A stretch of DNA of 64,000 bases, from contig NZ_CP071872.1 in assembly GCF_022647665.1 (NCBI RefSeq), forward strand, positions 4,898,001 to 4,962,000. Reading direction: 5' to 3'. This stretch comes from Streptomyces formicae. GTDB lineage: Bacteria > Actinomycetota > Actinomycetes > Streptomycetales > Streptomycetaceae. Numbering within the stretch: the stretch's first letter is position 1; each line of letters opens with the position of its first letter. This document shows, one piece after another, positions 16,770 to 25,338 of the stretch. The notes beneath the pieces are model-generated. The model worked only from the letters and a program-made list of their open reading frames with translations, ran no database searches and was not told where the DNA came from. A program made the position numbers and the translations under genes.

Positions 16770-16789
16770 GCTAGCGGTGTGCCGCTAGC
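16770..16789. promoter_or_regulatory. Probable autoregulatory operator of the toxin-antitoxin pair
   Basis: GCTAGCGG-TGTG-CCGCTAGC is a perfect 8-bp inverted repeat with a 4-bp spacer, 8 bp upstream of the antitoxin ATG. Ribbon-helix-helix antitoxins typically repress their own promoter at sites of this geometry. Confidence 0.65.
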
Positions 16790-16890
16790 ACCGCCAGGTG
16801 CGGGTACTGCCCTTACGCTCGGGGTACGCAGCACGGAGTACGGGAGCCGAGACGCCCGCGACGGCGTCACCCACGATCCGGGAGGCAGCC

Positions 16891-17853
16891 TTGTCCGCCC
16901 CTGCCCCAGCACCCGCCCAGGACCTTCCCGCGGATCCCCCGCTCGCCGCGCGCGCCCGCGGCCTCACCAAGGCGTACGGATCGGGCGGGACGGCGGTCCT
17001 CGCCCTCGACTCCGTGGACGTGGACATCGCCCGCGGGCGGTTCACCGCCGTGATGGGCCCGTCCGGCTCGGGCAAGTCCACCCTCATGCTTCCCCTCGCT
17101 GACGCTGGGGAGACCCCAAGCCTCGCCGGGTCGGGACGGTCCTGCCCGTGGAGTTTCCCGGCGGGCATCGGGCCCGGCTGAGGGTCGGCGCGCTGACGGA
17201 CATGGACCAGGCCACGGGGCCGGGGATGCGGGGCGGGCTGTTCATGGGGCCGGCCACGCTGGAGCGCCGGGTGCCGGGTGCCGGGCGGTCAGGAGAGCGC
17301 GCTGTACGTCAACGCGGCGGCGGGCACCGGCACGGACGAGCTGCGGACCGGTCTGGAGCGGGCACTGGACCCGTATCCGCAGGTGCAGGTGCGGGATCAG
17401 GCCGACTACAAGGAGCTGGTGCGGCAGCAGATCGCCGTGCTGCTCCATCTGGTGTACGCGCTGCTGGGGTTGGCCATCGTGATCGCCGTGCTGGGCGTCG
17501 TGAACACGCTGGCGCTGTCGGTGGTGGAGCGGACCCGGGAGATCGGGCTGCTGCGGGCGATCGGCCTCTCGCGTGTGCAGCTGCGCCGCATGTTCCGGCT
17601 GGAGTCCGTCGTCATCGCGGTCTTCGGCGCGGTGCTCGGGCTTGCGCTGGGCATGGTGTGGGGGGTGGCGGTGCAGCAGGCCCTGGAGCTGGAGGGGATG
17701 ACCGAGTTCGCCGTGCCGTGGGGGACGGTCGTCGCGGTCGTGGTGGGATCGGTGGGGGTGGGGCTCGTCGCGGCCGTCCTTCCGGCGACGCGGGCATCGC
17801 GGATGAACGTGCTGGCGGCGATCGCGCACGAATCACGAATAGGGAGGAGTTGA
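16891..17853 (+). pseudogene. ABC transporter ATPase-permease pair collapsed by deletion
   Basis: TTG 16891 with GGAGG upstream begins a MacB-type ATPase (ARGLTKAYGSGGTAVLALD, Walker A MGPSGSGKSTLM near 17060-17095). Directly after Walker A the sequence leaves the family. From about 17130 it becomes the C-terminal part of the cognate FtsX-type permease (LPVEFPGGHRARLRVGAL, then after a further shift near 17275 NAAAGTGTDELRTGLERAL). Its last helices (LLGLAIVIAVLGVVNTLAL, VVERTREIGLLRAIGLSR) are intact. Walker B, the ABC signature and most of the permease are gone, so no transporter can form. Confidence 0.85.
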
Positions 17854-17854
17854 G

Positions 17855-18745
17855 ATGGTGAGGCCGTTCCGGTTCGCGGTGAACATGGTGACGCCGGCGG
17901 AGGGCGAGGAGTGGCGCACTCAGTGCCGGCGGGCCGAGGAGCTGGGCTACGACGTGATCCTGGTGCCCGATCACCTGGGCATGGTGGCGCCGTTCCCGGC
18001 CCTGATCGCCGCGGCCGAGGCGACCGAGCGGCCGCGGCTCGGCACGTTCGTGCTCAACGCCGCCTTCTGGAATCCGGCGCTGCTCGCCCGGGAGATCGCC
18101 ACCGTGGACGCGCTCACGGGCGGCCGGCTGGAGGTGGGGCTCGGCACGGGCTACGTGAAGGAGGAACACGAGCGGGCGGGGCTGGAGTTCCTCCCGCCGG
18201 GCCGGAGGGTGGACCTGCTGGCCCGTACGGTCGAGGAGGTCGGCCGGCTGCTCGCGGACGAGGACCACGTACCGCGGGCGGTGCAGCGGCCTCGGCCGCC
18301 GCTGCTGATCGGCGGGAACGGCGACCGGGTGCTGCGGCTGGCGGCGGAGCACGCGGACATCGCCGCGTTCACCGGGGCCCGCACGACGAGGGACGGCGCG
18401 CTGCTGCCGCTCACCGCCGAGGAGCTGGACGAGCGGGTGGCGGCGTACCGGTCGTTCGAGGCGGCGGCCGGGCGGGAGACTCCGGCCGAGCTGAATCTGC
18501 TGGTCCAGGCGCCCGCGGTCACCGACGACCGGCAGGCCGCGGCCAAGGAGTTGCTGCCGCGGATCCCGCATCTGACGGAGGAGCAGCTGCTGGAGCTGCC
18601 GCTGCTCACGATCGGCACCGTGGAGGAGATCGCCGCCCAGCTGAGGGCGCAGCGCGAGCGGTACGGCTTCTCGTACATCACGGTGCTCGATCCGTACATG
18701 GAGGCGTTCGGGCCGGTGGTCGAGGAACTGAGCGCGCGGGCGTGA
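17855..18745 (+). CDS. LLM-class F420-dependent oxidoreductase
   Basis: 296 residues, a luciferase-like TIM barrel of the TIGR03621 type. FRFAVNMVTPAEGEEWRTQCRRAEELGYD opens the barrel. LGTFVLNAAFWNPALLAREIATVDALTGGRLEVGLGTGYVKEE is the hallmark cofactor region, shown here by its core LTGGRLEVGLGTGY. The C-terminal TIGTVEEIAAQLRAQRERYGF is typical. It probably uses reduced F420. The substrate is unknown. GGGAGGAG precedes the ATG, which lies 2 bp after the stop of the permease relic. Confidence 0.88.
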   Translation: MVRPFRFAVNMVTPAEGEEWRTQCRRAEELGYDVILVPDHLGMVAPFPALIAAAEATERPRLGTFVLNAAFWNPALLAREIATVDALTGGRLEVGLGTGYVKEEHERAGLEFLPPGRRVDLLARTVEEVGRLLADEDHVPRAVQRPRPPLLIGGNGDRVLRLAAEHADIAAFTGARTTRDGALLPLTAEELDERVAAYRSFEAAAGRETPAELNLLVQAPAVTDDRQAAAKELLPRIPHLTEEQLLELPLLTIGTVEEIAAQLRAQRERYGFSYITVLDPYMEAFGPVVEELSARA

Positions 18746-18838
18746 GGGGGGCGTGGGGGGGCGGGGCGTGCCTGCGGCCCGTACCGCATGCCGGAATGGC
18801 GTCGACGGCGCCGCACGGGCGGTGGTGGGATGGCGGCC

Positions 18839-19261
18839 ATGACCGATCTGCGCATCCGGGCCGCCACACCGGCCGACCTCGACGCCGTGCTCGCCTTCTG
18901 GAAGGTGGCCGCGGAGGGCACCAGCATCAGTGACGACCGGGCGGGCGTCGAGCGGCTGGTGGCCCGCGACCCCGAGGCGCTCATCCTCGCGGAGCGGGGC
19001 GGTGAGCTGGCGGGCACGGTGATCGCGGGTTTCGACGGCTGGCGCTGCCACCTCTACCGGCTCGCGGTCCACCCCGAGCACCGGCGGCGCGGGGTGGGCG
19101 GGGCGCTGCTCGCGGCCGCGGAGGAACGCTTCGTACGGCTGGGCGGGCGGCGCGGTGACGCGATGGTGCTGGACCGGAACGCACTCGCGCACCATGCGTG
19201 GCGGGCCGCGGGCTACGCACCCCAGCCGGAGTGGAGCCGCTGGGTGAAGCCGCTCGCCTGA
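18839..19261 (+). CDS. GNAT family N-acetyltransferase
   Basis: 140 residues. LRIRAATPADLDAVLAFW is the N-terminal beta strand and helix. LYRLAVHPEHRRRGVGGALL is motif A with the acetyl-CoA pyrophosphate loop RRxGxG. ALAHHAWRAAGYAPQPEWSRW is the C-terminal motif B region. The substrate is unknown. An in-frame ATG at 18830 is an alternative start. Confidence 0.88.
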   Translation: MTDLRIRAATPADLDAVLAFWKVAAEGTSISDDRAGVERLVARDPEALILAERGGELAGTVIAGFDGWRCHLYRLAVHPEHRRRGVGGALLAAAEERFVRLGGRRGDAMVLDRNALAHHAWRAAGYAPQPEWSRWVKPLA

Positions 19262-19356
19262 TCCTGCCCGTCCTCGCCTGGTCCCGCCCGGCCCCGCCCG
19301 ACCTGGCCTGACCTCGCCCTACATGGACGACCGAGGTGCTTTGCCGGTCCTTTACC

Positions 19357-19491
19357 ATGGAGGTTCTCCTCAGCGACGAACGAAAGGTGTGAGCGTCCGC
19401 CCATGGGCGAGCCTCCCAGTAGCAGACAACCGGGCAGCCGACATCGCGCAGTCCTCCTCCCCCTGGCCGATCATGGGACGGAGGTGAACCG
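19357..19491 (+). other. Leader of the CNNM pair with two overlapping tiny frames
   Basis: ATG 19357 opens an 11-codon frame (MEVLLSDERKV) ending TGA 19390-19392. GTG 19389 opens a 32-codon frame (VSVRPWASLPVADNRAADIA...) ending TGA 19485-19487, inside the ribosome site of the membrane protein at 19492. Ribosome signals for both are weak. The nested spacing would suit attenuation or coupling, but the leader could instead be an unclassified structured RNA. It does not match the Mg2+ or Mn2+ riboswitch consensus as I recall them. Confidence 0.35.
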
Positions 19492-21102
19492 ATGACCGAA
19501 GTGCTCCTGCTCGTGGTGGCGGTGCTGCTCTGCGTCGCCTGCGGAGCGTTCGTCGCGGCGGAGTTCTCACTCACCACCGTCCAGCGCGCCGACCTGGAGC
19601 GCGCGGCGGAGCGCGGCGAGCGCGGGGCCGCGAGCGCCCTGAAGGCCGTCCGGGGGCTCACCTTCCAGCTCTCCGGTGCTCAGCTCGGCATCACCGTCAC
19701 CAATCTCGTCGTCGGCATGCTCGCCGAGCCGTCGATCGCGAAGCTGCTCAGCGGGCCGGTCGAGGCGCTCGGCGCGTCGCCGCAGGTGGCGTCGTCGCTG
19801 GCGCTCGTCATCGGCACGGGCCTGTCGACGGTTGTGCTGATGGTCATCGGCGAGCTGGTCCCCAAGAACTGGGCGATCTCGTCACCGCTCGCGGTCGCGA
19901 AAGTCGTCGCGCCCCCGCAGCGCGTGTTCTCGGCGGCCTTCCGGCCGCTGATCGGGCACCTGAACAACACGGCCAACCGCATCCTGCGCCGTCTCGGCCT
20001 GGAGCCGACCGAGGAGCTGGCGTCCGCGCGCAGCCCGCAGGAGCTGGTCGCGCTGGCCCGCCACTCCGCCCGGGAGGGCGCGCTGGAGGCGGACACCGCC
20101 GACCTGTTCGTCCGCACACTCGGCCTGGCCGGGCTGACCGCGGAGAACGTGATGACGCCCCGCGTCCAGGTCACCGCCCTCGACGCACAGGCGACCGCCG
20201 AGGACGTCGCCAACGCCACCCGTGCCACCGGGCTCTCGCGCTTCCCCGTCTACCAGGGCAGCCTCGACGCCGTCGTCGGGATCGCGCACATCAAGGACGT
20301 CCTGGCCGTGCCGGCCGACCTGCGCCCGCGGCGCCCGGTCTCCGAGCTGATGCGCGAGCCGCTCCTGGTGCCCGAGACGCTGACGGTCGACCGGCTGCTC
20401 GACCGGCTCTCCGGCAAGCGGACGATGGCGGTCGTCATCGACGAGTACGGCGGGACGGCCGGGGTCGTCACGCTGGAGGACATCGTCGAGGAGGTCGTGG
20501 GCGAGGTACGCGACGAACACGACCCGCACGAGACGCCCGACCTGGCGCGTGCGGGCGAGGACGCGGACGCCCGGGCCCTGTGGTCGGCCGACGGCGCCGC
20601 CCGCACCGACCAGCTGGAGGCGATCGGCCTCCGGATCCCCGAGGGTCCCTACGAGACGCTCGCCGGCCTGATCGCCAGCGCTCTCGGCAGGATCCCGGCC
20701 GTCGGCGACACCATCGAACTGTCCGGCTGGCAGCTCGACGTCGTCGACGCCTCGGGCCGACGCGCGGCGCGGGTGCTGCTGCACGCGCCGCGGGCATCGC
20801 AGGACGCGGTGGACGGCGGCGGCGCGCCCGCCGCGGGGCGCTTCCGCCGCGCGGGCCGCGCCGACGACTCCGGCGGCCCCGACGACCCGGGCGGTTCCGG
20901 AGACTCCCGGGATTCCCAGGGCTCCCAGGGACCCCAGGACTCCCCCGGCTCCCGCCGCTCCCGCCGCTCACGTGGCTCCGGTGGCTCCGGTGGCTCCGGT
21001 GGCTCCGGTGGCTCCGGTGGCTCCGGTGGCTCCGGTGGCTCCGGTGGCTCCGGTGGCTCCGGTGGCTCCGGTGGCTCCGGTGAGGGGAGGGCTGGACGAT
21101 GA
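19492..21102 (+). CDS. CNNM/CorC-type membrane protein with CBS pair and Gly-Ser tail
   Basis: 536 residues. An N-terminal CNNM transmembrane domain (three helices from residue 3, FQLSGAQLGITVTNLVVGML, GELVPKNWAISSP) is followed by a CBS pair (VMTPRVQVTALD, SRFPVYQGSLDAVVGIAHIKDVL, VVIDEYGGTAGVVTLEDIVEEVVGE) and a CorC_HlyC domain near residues 360-430. The last 100 residues are low-complexity and end in a Ser-Gly-Gly repeat. The family is linked to Mg2+/Co2+ efflux. GGAGGTGAACC gives a strong ribosome site. It overlaps its paralogue by 4 bp (ATGA), so the two probably form a heteromer. Confidence 0.9.
   Translation: MTEVLLLVVAVLLCVACGAFVAAEFSLTTVQRADLERAAERGERGAASALKAVRGLTFQLSGAQLGITVTNLVVGMLAEPSIAKLLSGPVEALGASPQVASSLALVIGTGLSTVVLMVIGELVPKNWAISSPLAVAKVVAPPQRVFSAAFRPLIGHLNNTANRILRRLGLEPTEELASARSPQELVALARHSAREGALEADTADLFVRTLGLAGLTAENVMTPRVQVTALDAQATAEDVANATRATGLSRFPVYQGSLDAVVGIAHIKDVLAVPADLRPRRPVSELMREPLLVPETLTVDRLLDRLSGKRTMAVVIDEYGGTAGVVTLEDIVEEVVGEVRDEHDPHETPDLARAGEDADARALWSADGAARTDQLEAIGLRIPEGPYETLAGLIASALGRIPAVGDTIELSGWQLDVVDASGRRAARVLLHAPRASQDAVDGGGAPAAGRFRRAGRADDSGGPDDPGGSGDSRDSQGSQGPQDSPGSRRSRRSRGSGGSGGSGGSGGSGGSGGSGGSGGSGGSGGSGGSGEGRAGR
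20974..21081 (+). repeat. 9-bp tandem repeat, 12 units
   Basis: Twelve perfect copies of GGCTCCGGT encode the (Ser-Gly-Gly)n tail of the first CNNM protein. Perfect copies indicate recent expansion or ongoing homogenisation. Confidence 0.93.
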
Positions 21103-22121
21103 CCATGGTTCAGCTGCTGATCGGGCTTCTCACGCTGGTCGTCAACGCCTTCTTCGTCGGCGCCGAGTTCGCCCTGATCTCCGTGCGCCGCAGCCAGATC
21201 GAGCCGGAGGCGGAGGCCGGGAACCGGCGCGCCCGGAGTGTCATCTGGGGACTGGAGCACGTCTCGGCGCTGCTCGCCGCCGCTCAGCTCGGCATCACGC
21301 TGTGCACGCTGGTGCTGGGTGTCGTCGCGGAGCCGGCCATCGCACATCTGCTGGAGCCGGTCTTCGACGCCGTAGGGGTGCCGCACGGGCTGATCCATCC
21401 GATCTCGTTCGTGATCGCGCTGGCCGTGGCGACCTATCTGCACATGCTGCTGGGCGAGATGGTGCCGAAGAACATCGCGCTCGCCGAGCCGACGCGGACG
21501 GCACTGGCGCTCGGCCCGCCGCTGGTGGCGATGGCCCGGGCGCTACGTCCGGTGATCTTCACGATCAACGCCTTCGCGAACGCCCTGCTGAAGCTGTTGC
21601 GCGTGGAGGCCAGGAACGAGGTGGCCGCGACCTTCTCGGACGACGAGCTGGCACGGATGGTCAGGGACTCCGGTGACGCGGGGCTGCTGGACGACCGGGC
21701 CGCCGAGCGGCTGCGCGATGCGCTGGAGCTGGGGCGCCGGCCGGTGACCGATGTGGTCATGCCGGTGGAGCAGGTGGTGTACACGCACGTCGGCACGACG
21801 CCCGAGGAACTGGAGCGGCTGTCGGCGGAGTCGGGCTTCTCCCGCTTCCCGGTCCTCGACCCCGCCCGGCGGATCCTGGGCTATCTCCATGTGAAGGACG
21901 CCCTGGACGAGGCGCCGCGCGACAGGCCGTTCCCGGTCACGGCGCTGCGGCCGATCGCACGGGTGCGGGCCGTGACCCCGCTGGACGACGTGCTCACCGC
22001 GATGCGCCGCAGCCGTACGCACCTGGCGGCGGTCCTCGACGAGGACGGCACGCTCGCCGGGCTCGTCACGATGGAGGACGTGCTCCGGGAGCTGGTGGGC
22101 CCGCCCGGTCGCGGCGTCTGA
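21099..22121 (+). CDS. Second CNNM/CorC-type membrane protein
   Basis: 340 residues. It has the same architecture as the upstream gene, without the CorC_HlyC domain and tail: membrane part with ISVRRSQIEPEAEAGN, AAAQLGITLCTLVLGVV and LLGEMVPKNIALAEP, then a CBS pair (VMPVEQVVYTHVGTTPEELERL, SRFPVLDPARRILGYLHVKDAL, AVLDEDGTLAGLVTMEDVLRELVG). It begins within the stop codon of its partner, which is strong evidence of an operon. Role in divalent cation homeostasis is inferred from the family. Confidence 0.9.
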   Translation: MTMVQLLIGLLTLVVNAFFVGAEFALISVRRSQIEPEAEAGNRRARSVIWGLEHVSALLAAAQLGITLCTLVLGVVAEPAIAHLLEPVFDAVGVPHGLIHPISFVIALAVATYLHMLLGEMVPKNIALAEPTRTALALGPPLVAMARALRPVIFTINAFANALLKLLRVEARNEVAATFSDDELARMVRDSGDAGLLDDRAAERLRDALELGRRPVTDVVMPVEQVVYTHVGTTPEELERLSAESGFSRFPVLDPARRILGYLHVKDALDEAPRDRPFPVTALRPIARVRAVTPLDDVLTAMRRSRTHLAAVLDEDGTLAGLVTMEDVLRELVGPPGRGV

Positions 22122-22133
22122 GCACCCGGCTCC

Positions 22134-22170
22134 GGCTGCCCCCGTCCGCCCGCATCGGACGGGGGCAGCC
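22134..22170 (+). terminator. Terminator hairpin after the CNNM operon
   Basis: GGCTGCCCCCGTCCG and its exact complement form a 15-bp stem with a 7-nt loop starting 13 bp after the stop codon. There is no T tract, as is usual in Streptomyces. Confidence 0.75.
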
Positions 22171-22184
22171 CCGTCGGACACGCC

Positions 22185-22380
22185 CTACACGCCCGTCGCC
22201 GCCAGCCACGCGTCGAGCACGCCCCGGTCGCCGGTGTGCGTGAAGCGCCCGTCGGACGGCTTGTACCGGCCGTACACGAGCAGCGACCGCCGGGCGGTCG
22301 GCGCCGTGGGACCACATGGATGCGTCGGGGTCGGCAGCGCGGAGCACCTCGAGCGTGGCCGCCGCCGAGCGGGCCGGCCG
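22185..22380 (-). pseudogene. Possible decayed minus-strand gene end
   Basis: With one frame change near 22290, the minus strand reads AATLEVLRAADPDASMWSHGADR then RRSLLVYGRYKPSDGRF and DRGVLDAWLAATGV, ending in a stop near 22185. Codon pattern and end position look like the 3' part of a real gene. The family is not recognised and the 5' part is absent. Confidence 0.3.
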
Positions 22381-22440
22381 CTGCGGGTACGCCGCCGGGT
22401 CCTCGGTCCGGCAGGGACCGGACCGGCCGGAACCCGGGGT

Positions 22441-22458
22441 TCCTACCGCGCGGTAGGA
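22441..22458. promoter_or_regulatory. 18-bp palindrome overlapping a promoter (TACCGNNCGGTA class)
   Basis: TCCTACCGCGCGGTAGGA is a perfect palindrome. Its right arm contains TAGGAT (22454-22459), a good -10 box 10 bp before the ATG of the SGNH hydrolase. The core TACCG-NN-CGGTA recurs at 30583 and 36244, so it is probably the site of one regulator, TetR-like by geometry. Confidence 0.65.
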
Positions 22459-22469
22459 TCGGCTCCGCC

Positions 22470-23279
22470 ATGGAGATGAATGCCACTTACACCAGTTTTG
22501 TCGCGGTCGGCGACTCCTTCACCGAGGGCATGTCCGACCTGCGCCCGGACGGCTCGTACCGGGGCTGGGCCGATCTGGTCGCGGGCCGGCTCGCGGCCCG
22601 TACGCCCGGGTTCCGGTACGCGAACCTCGCCGTGCGCGGCAAGCTCATCGGGCAGATCGTCGAGGAGCAGGTGGACCGCGCGGCCGCGATGGGGGCCGAT
22701 GTGGTGACGCTGGTGGGCGGCCTCAACGACACGCTGCGCCCCAAGTGCGACATGGGCCGGGTGCGCGGGCTGCTGGAAGAGGCCGTGGAGCGGCTCGCGC
22801 CGTCCTGCGGGCAGCTGGTGCTGATGCGCAGCCCGGGGCGCAACGGCCCCGTGATGGAGCGGTTCCGCCCGCGCATGGAGGAGCTCTTCGCGCACATCGA
22901 CGCGCTCGCGGCGCGGCACGGCGCCCTCGTCGTGGACCTGTACGGCGCCGAGGTGCTCGGCGACCAGAGGCTGTGGGACGTCGACCGGCTGCACCTCACC
23001 GCCGAGGGACACCGCAGGGTCGCCGAGGCGGTGTGGCAGACGCTGGGGCTGGCGGCCGAGGAGGACTGGCGGACACCGCTGCCGCCCGCGATACGCCTCG
23101 GCTGGGCGGCGCGGCGGAGTGCGGACGCACGGTTCGCCCGGGAGCACCTGGTCCCCTGGATCGGGCGTCGGCTCACCGGCCGCTCGTCGGGCGACGGCAG
23201 GCCCGCCAAGCGGCCCGAGTTGCTGCCGTACGAGTCCCCGGAGCCGGCGCTGCCGGACGGCGACAGCATGGTCTCGTAG
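22470..23279 (+). CDS. SGNH/GDSL hydrolase
   Basis: 269 residues. Block I FVAVGDSFTEGMSD near residue 10 carries the nucleophile Ser, block II Gly is in NLAVRGKLIG, block III is VTLVGGLNDTLRP (Asn), and block V VDRLHLTAEGHRRVAEAVW supplies the Asp/His pair. There is no signal peptide, so it is probably a cytoplasmic esterase or lipase-like enzyme of unknown substrate. The transcript is probably short-leadered or leaderless, with the -10 box inside the palindrome at 22441-22458. Confidence 0.9.
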   Translation: MEMNATYTSFVAVGDSFTEGMSDLRPDGSYRGWADLVAGRLAARTPGFRYANLAVRGKLIGQIVEEQVDRAAAMGADVVTLVGGLNDTLRPKCDMGRVRGLLEEAVERLAPSCGQLVLMRSPGRNGPVMERFRPRMEELFAHIDALAARHGALVVDLYGAEVLGDQRLWDVDRLHLTAEGHRRVAEAVWQTLGLAAEEDWRTPLPPAIRLGWAARRSADARFAREHLVPWIGRRLTGRSSGDGRPAKRPELLPYESPEPALPDGDSMVS

Positions 23280-23324
23280 CAAACCACAAACCGGGGCGGG
23301 GCGCTGGCCTGCACAAACCGCCAG

Positions 23325-23341
23325 TAGAATCCCTTCACGTG
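23325..23341 (+). promoter_or_regulatory. Leaderless promoter of purB
   Basis: TAGAAT at 23325-23330 ends 8 bp before GTG 23339. No Shine-Dalgarno sequence precedes the start, so transcription probably begins at the GTG itself. Confidence 0.6.
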
Positions 23342-24772
23342 ACTGCAAAGCCTCGCATCCCCAACGTTCTGGCCGGCCGCTACGCCTCCGCGGAGCTCGC
23401 CGTCCTGTGGTCCCCCGAGCAGAAGGTGAAGCTGGAGCGTCAGCTCTGGCTCGCCGTGCTGCGCGCGCAGAAGGACCTCGGGATCGAGGTGCCGGACGCC
23501 GCGCTCGCCGACTACGAGCGGGTGCTCGACCAGGTCGACCTGGCCTCCATCGCGGAGCGCGAGAAGGTCACCCGGCACGATGTGAAGGCCCGTATCGAGG
23601 AGTTCAACGCCCTCGCCGGCCATGAGCACGTGCACAAGGGCATGACCTCGCGCGATCTCACCGAGAACGTGGAGCAGCTCCAGATCCGGCTCTCGCTGGA
23701 GCTGATGCGGGACCGCACGGTCGCCGTTCTCGCCCGCCTCGGCCGGCTGGCCGGGGAGTACGCGGAGCTGGTCATGGCCGGCCGCTCGCACAATGTCGCG
23801 GCGCAGGCGACGACGCTCGGCAAGCGTTTCGCGACGGCCGCCGACGAGCTGCTGGTGGCGTACGGGCGTCTTGAGGAGCTGCTCGGCCGCTACCCGCTGC
23901 GCGGGATCAAGGGCCCGGTCGGCACCGCCCAGGACATGCTGGACCTGCTCGGCGGGGACGCGGCGAAGCTCGCCGAGCTGGAGCAGCGGATCGCCGGCCA
24001 CCTCGGCTTCGCCCACGCCTTCACCTCCGTCGGCCAGGTCTACCCGCGCTCGCTCGACTACGACGTCGTCACGGCGCTGGTGCAGCTCGCCGCCGCGCCG
24101 TCCTCGCTGGCGAAGACGATCCGCCTGATGGCCGGACACGAGCTGGTCACCGAGGGCTTCAAGCCGGGGCAGGTCGGCTCGTCCGCGATGCCGCACAAGA
24201 TGAACACCCGTTCCTGCGAGCGTGTCAACGGCCTCATGGTGATCCTGCGCGGCTACGCCTCGATGACGGGCGAGCTGGCGGGCGACCAGTGGAACGAGGG
24301 CGACGTCTCGTGCTCCGTGGTCCGCCGGGTCGCGCTGCCGGACGCGTTCTTCGCGTTCGACGGGCTGCTGGAGACGTTCCTGACGGTCCTGGACGAGTTC
24401 GGCGCGTTCCCCGCGGTCGTCGCCCGAGAACTCGACCGCTACCTCCCCTTCCTCGCCACCACCAAGGTCCTGATGGGCGCGGTGCGCGCCGGGGTGGGCC
24501 GCGAGGTCGCGCACGAGGCCATCAAGGAGAACGCGGTCGCCTCCGCGCTGGCGATGCGCGAGCAGGGTGCCGAGCGCAACGAGCTGCTGGGCAAGCTCGC
24601 CGCGGACGAGCGCATTCCGCTGGACCGGACGCAGCTCGACGCCCTGATGGCCGACAAGCTGTCCTTCACGGGCGCGGCCGGCGACCAGGTGGCCTCGGTG
24701 GTCTCCCGCATCGAGGAGATCGCCAAGCAGCACCCGGAGGCGGCAGCGTACGCGCCGGGGTCCATCCTCTGA
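23339..24772 (+). CDS. purB: Adenylosuccinate lyase
   Basis: 477 residues from GTG. Catalyses two fumarate-releasing steps in purine synthesis (SAICAR to AICAR and adenylosuccinate to AMP). The fumarase/aspartase signature GSSAMPHKMNTRSCERVNGL is near residue 280, with HEHVHKGMTSRDLTEN and MAGRSHNVAAQATTLGKRF supplying the catalytic His region. The length and the N-terminus IPNVLAGRYASAELAVLWSPEQK match the actinobacterial type. The mug gene follows after 5 bp. Confidence 0.96.
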   Translation: MTAKPRIPNVLAGRYASAELAVLWSPEQKVKLERQLWLAVLRAQKDLGIEVPDAALADYERVLDQVDLASIAEREKVTRHDVKARIEEFNALAGHEHVHKGMTSRDLTENVEQLQIRLSLELMRDRTVAVLARLGRLAGEYAELVMAGRSHNVAAQATTLGKRFATAADELLVAYGRLEELLGRYPLRGIKGPVGTAQDMLDLLGGDAAKLAELEQRIAGHLGFAHAFTSVGQVYPRSLDYDVVTALVQLAAAPSSLAKTIRLMAGHELVTEGFKPGQVGSSAMPHKMNTRSCERVNGLMVILRGYASMTGELAGDQWNEGDVSCSVVRRVALPDAFFAFDGLLETFLTVLDEFGAFPAVVARELDRYLPFLATTKVLMGAVRAGVGREVAHEAIKENAVASALAMREQGAERNELLGKLAADERIPLDRTQLDALMADKLSFTGAAGDQVASVVSRIEEIAKQHPEAAAYAPGSIL

Positions 24773-24777
24773 TCCGG

Positions 24778-25338
24778 ATGCCCGTGCCCCGCTTCACGCC
24801 CGCCGAGCTGGAGGCCGCCCGCGACCGCCTCGTCCCCGATGTGATCGCGGACGGTCTGTCCGTCCTCTTCTGCGGCATCAATCCCGGTCTGATGTCGGCC
24901 GCGACGGGCCACCACTTCGCCCGCCCCGGCAACCGCTTCTGGCCCGTGCTGCATCTGTCGGGCTTCACCCCGCGGCAGCTGAAGCCGTCCGAGCAGGACG
25001 AGCTGCCGGCGTACGGACTCGGCATCACCAATGTGGCGGCGCGGGCGACCGCGCGCGCCGACGAGCTCGGCGAGGAGGAGTTCCGCGAGGGTGGCCGGAT
25101 CCTCACCGCGAAGGTGGAGCGGCTGCGTCCCCGCTGGCTGGCGGTGGCCGGGGTCACGGCGTACCGCACGGCCTTCGGAGACCGTACGGCACGGATAGGA
25201 CCGCAGGACCGCACGATCGGTGACACGCGCATCTGGGCGCTGACCAACCCCAGTGGGCTGAACGCGCATTGGACCGTCCAGACGATGGCCGAGGAGTTCG
25301 CGCGGCTGCGTGCCGCGGCCATGACGGACGCCCCCTAG
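24778..25338 (+). CDS. mug: G/U mismatch-specific DNA glycosylase (Mug)
   Basis: 186 residues. A uracil-DNA glycosylase superfamily member that removes uracil or ethenocytosine from mispairs. VLFCGINPGLMSAATGHHFARPGNRFWPVLH carries the catalytic motif (core GINPGL, Asn active) and WALTNPSGLNAHW is the second motif. It begins 5 bp after purB and is probably co-transcribed. The stop TAG (25336-25338) is part of a CTAG at which an IS982-type element is inserted, so the original 3' flank has been displaced but the coding region looks complete. Confidence 0.92.
   Translation: MPVPRFTPAELEAARDRLVPDVIADGLSVLFCGINPGLMSAATGHHFARPGNRFWPVLHLSGFTPRQLKPSEQDELPAYGLGITNVAARATARADELGEEEFREGGRILTAKVERLRPRWLAVAGVTAYRTAFGDRTARIGPQDRTIGDTRIWALTNPSGLNAHWTVQTMAEEFARLRAAAMTDAP

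Noticed and set aside
19262..19491. Leader upstream of the CNNM genes as an M-box or yybP-ykoY riboswitch
   Set aside because: Conserved blocks of those classes, as I recall them, are not present.
20974..21081. Regular repeats read as a possible CRISPR array
   Set aside because: The units are 9 bp with no spacers and lie inside a coding frame.
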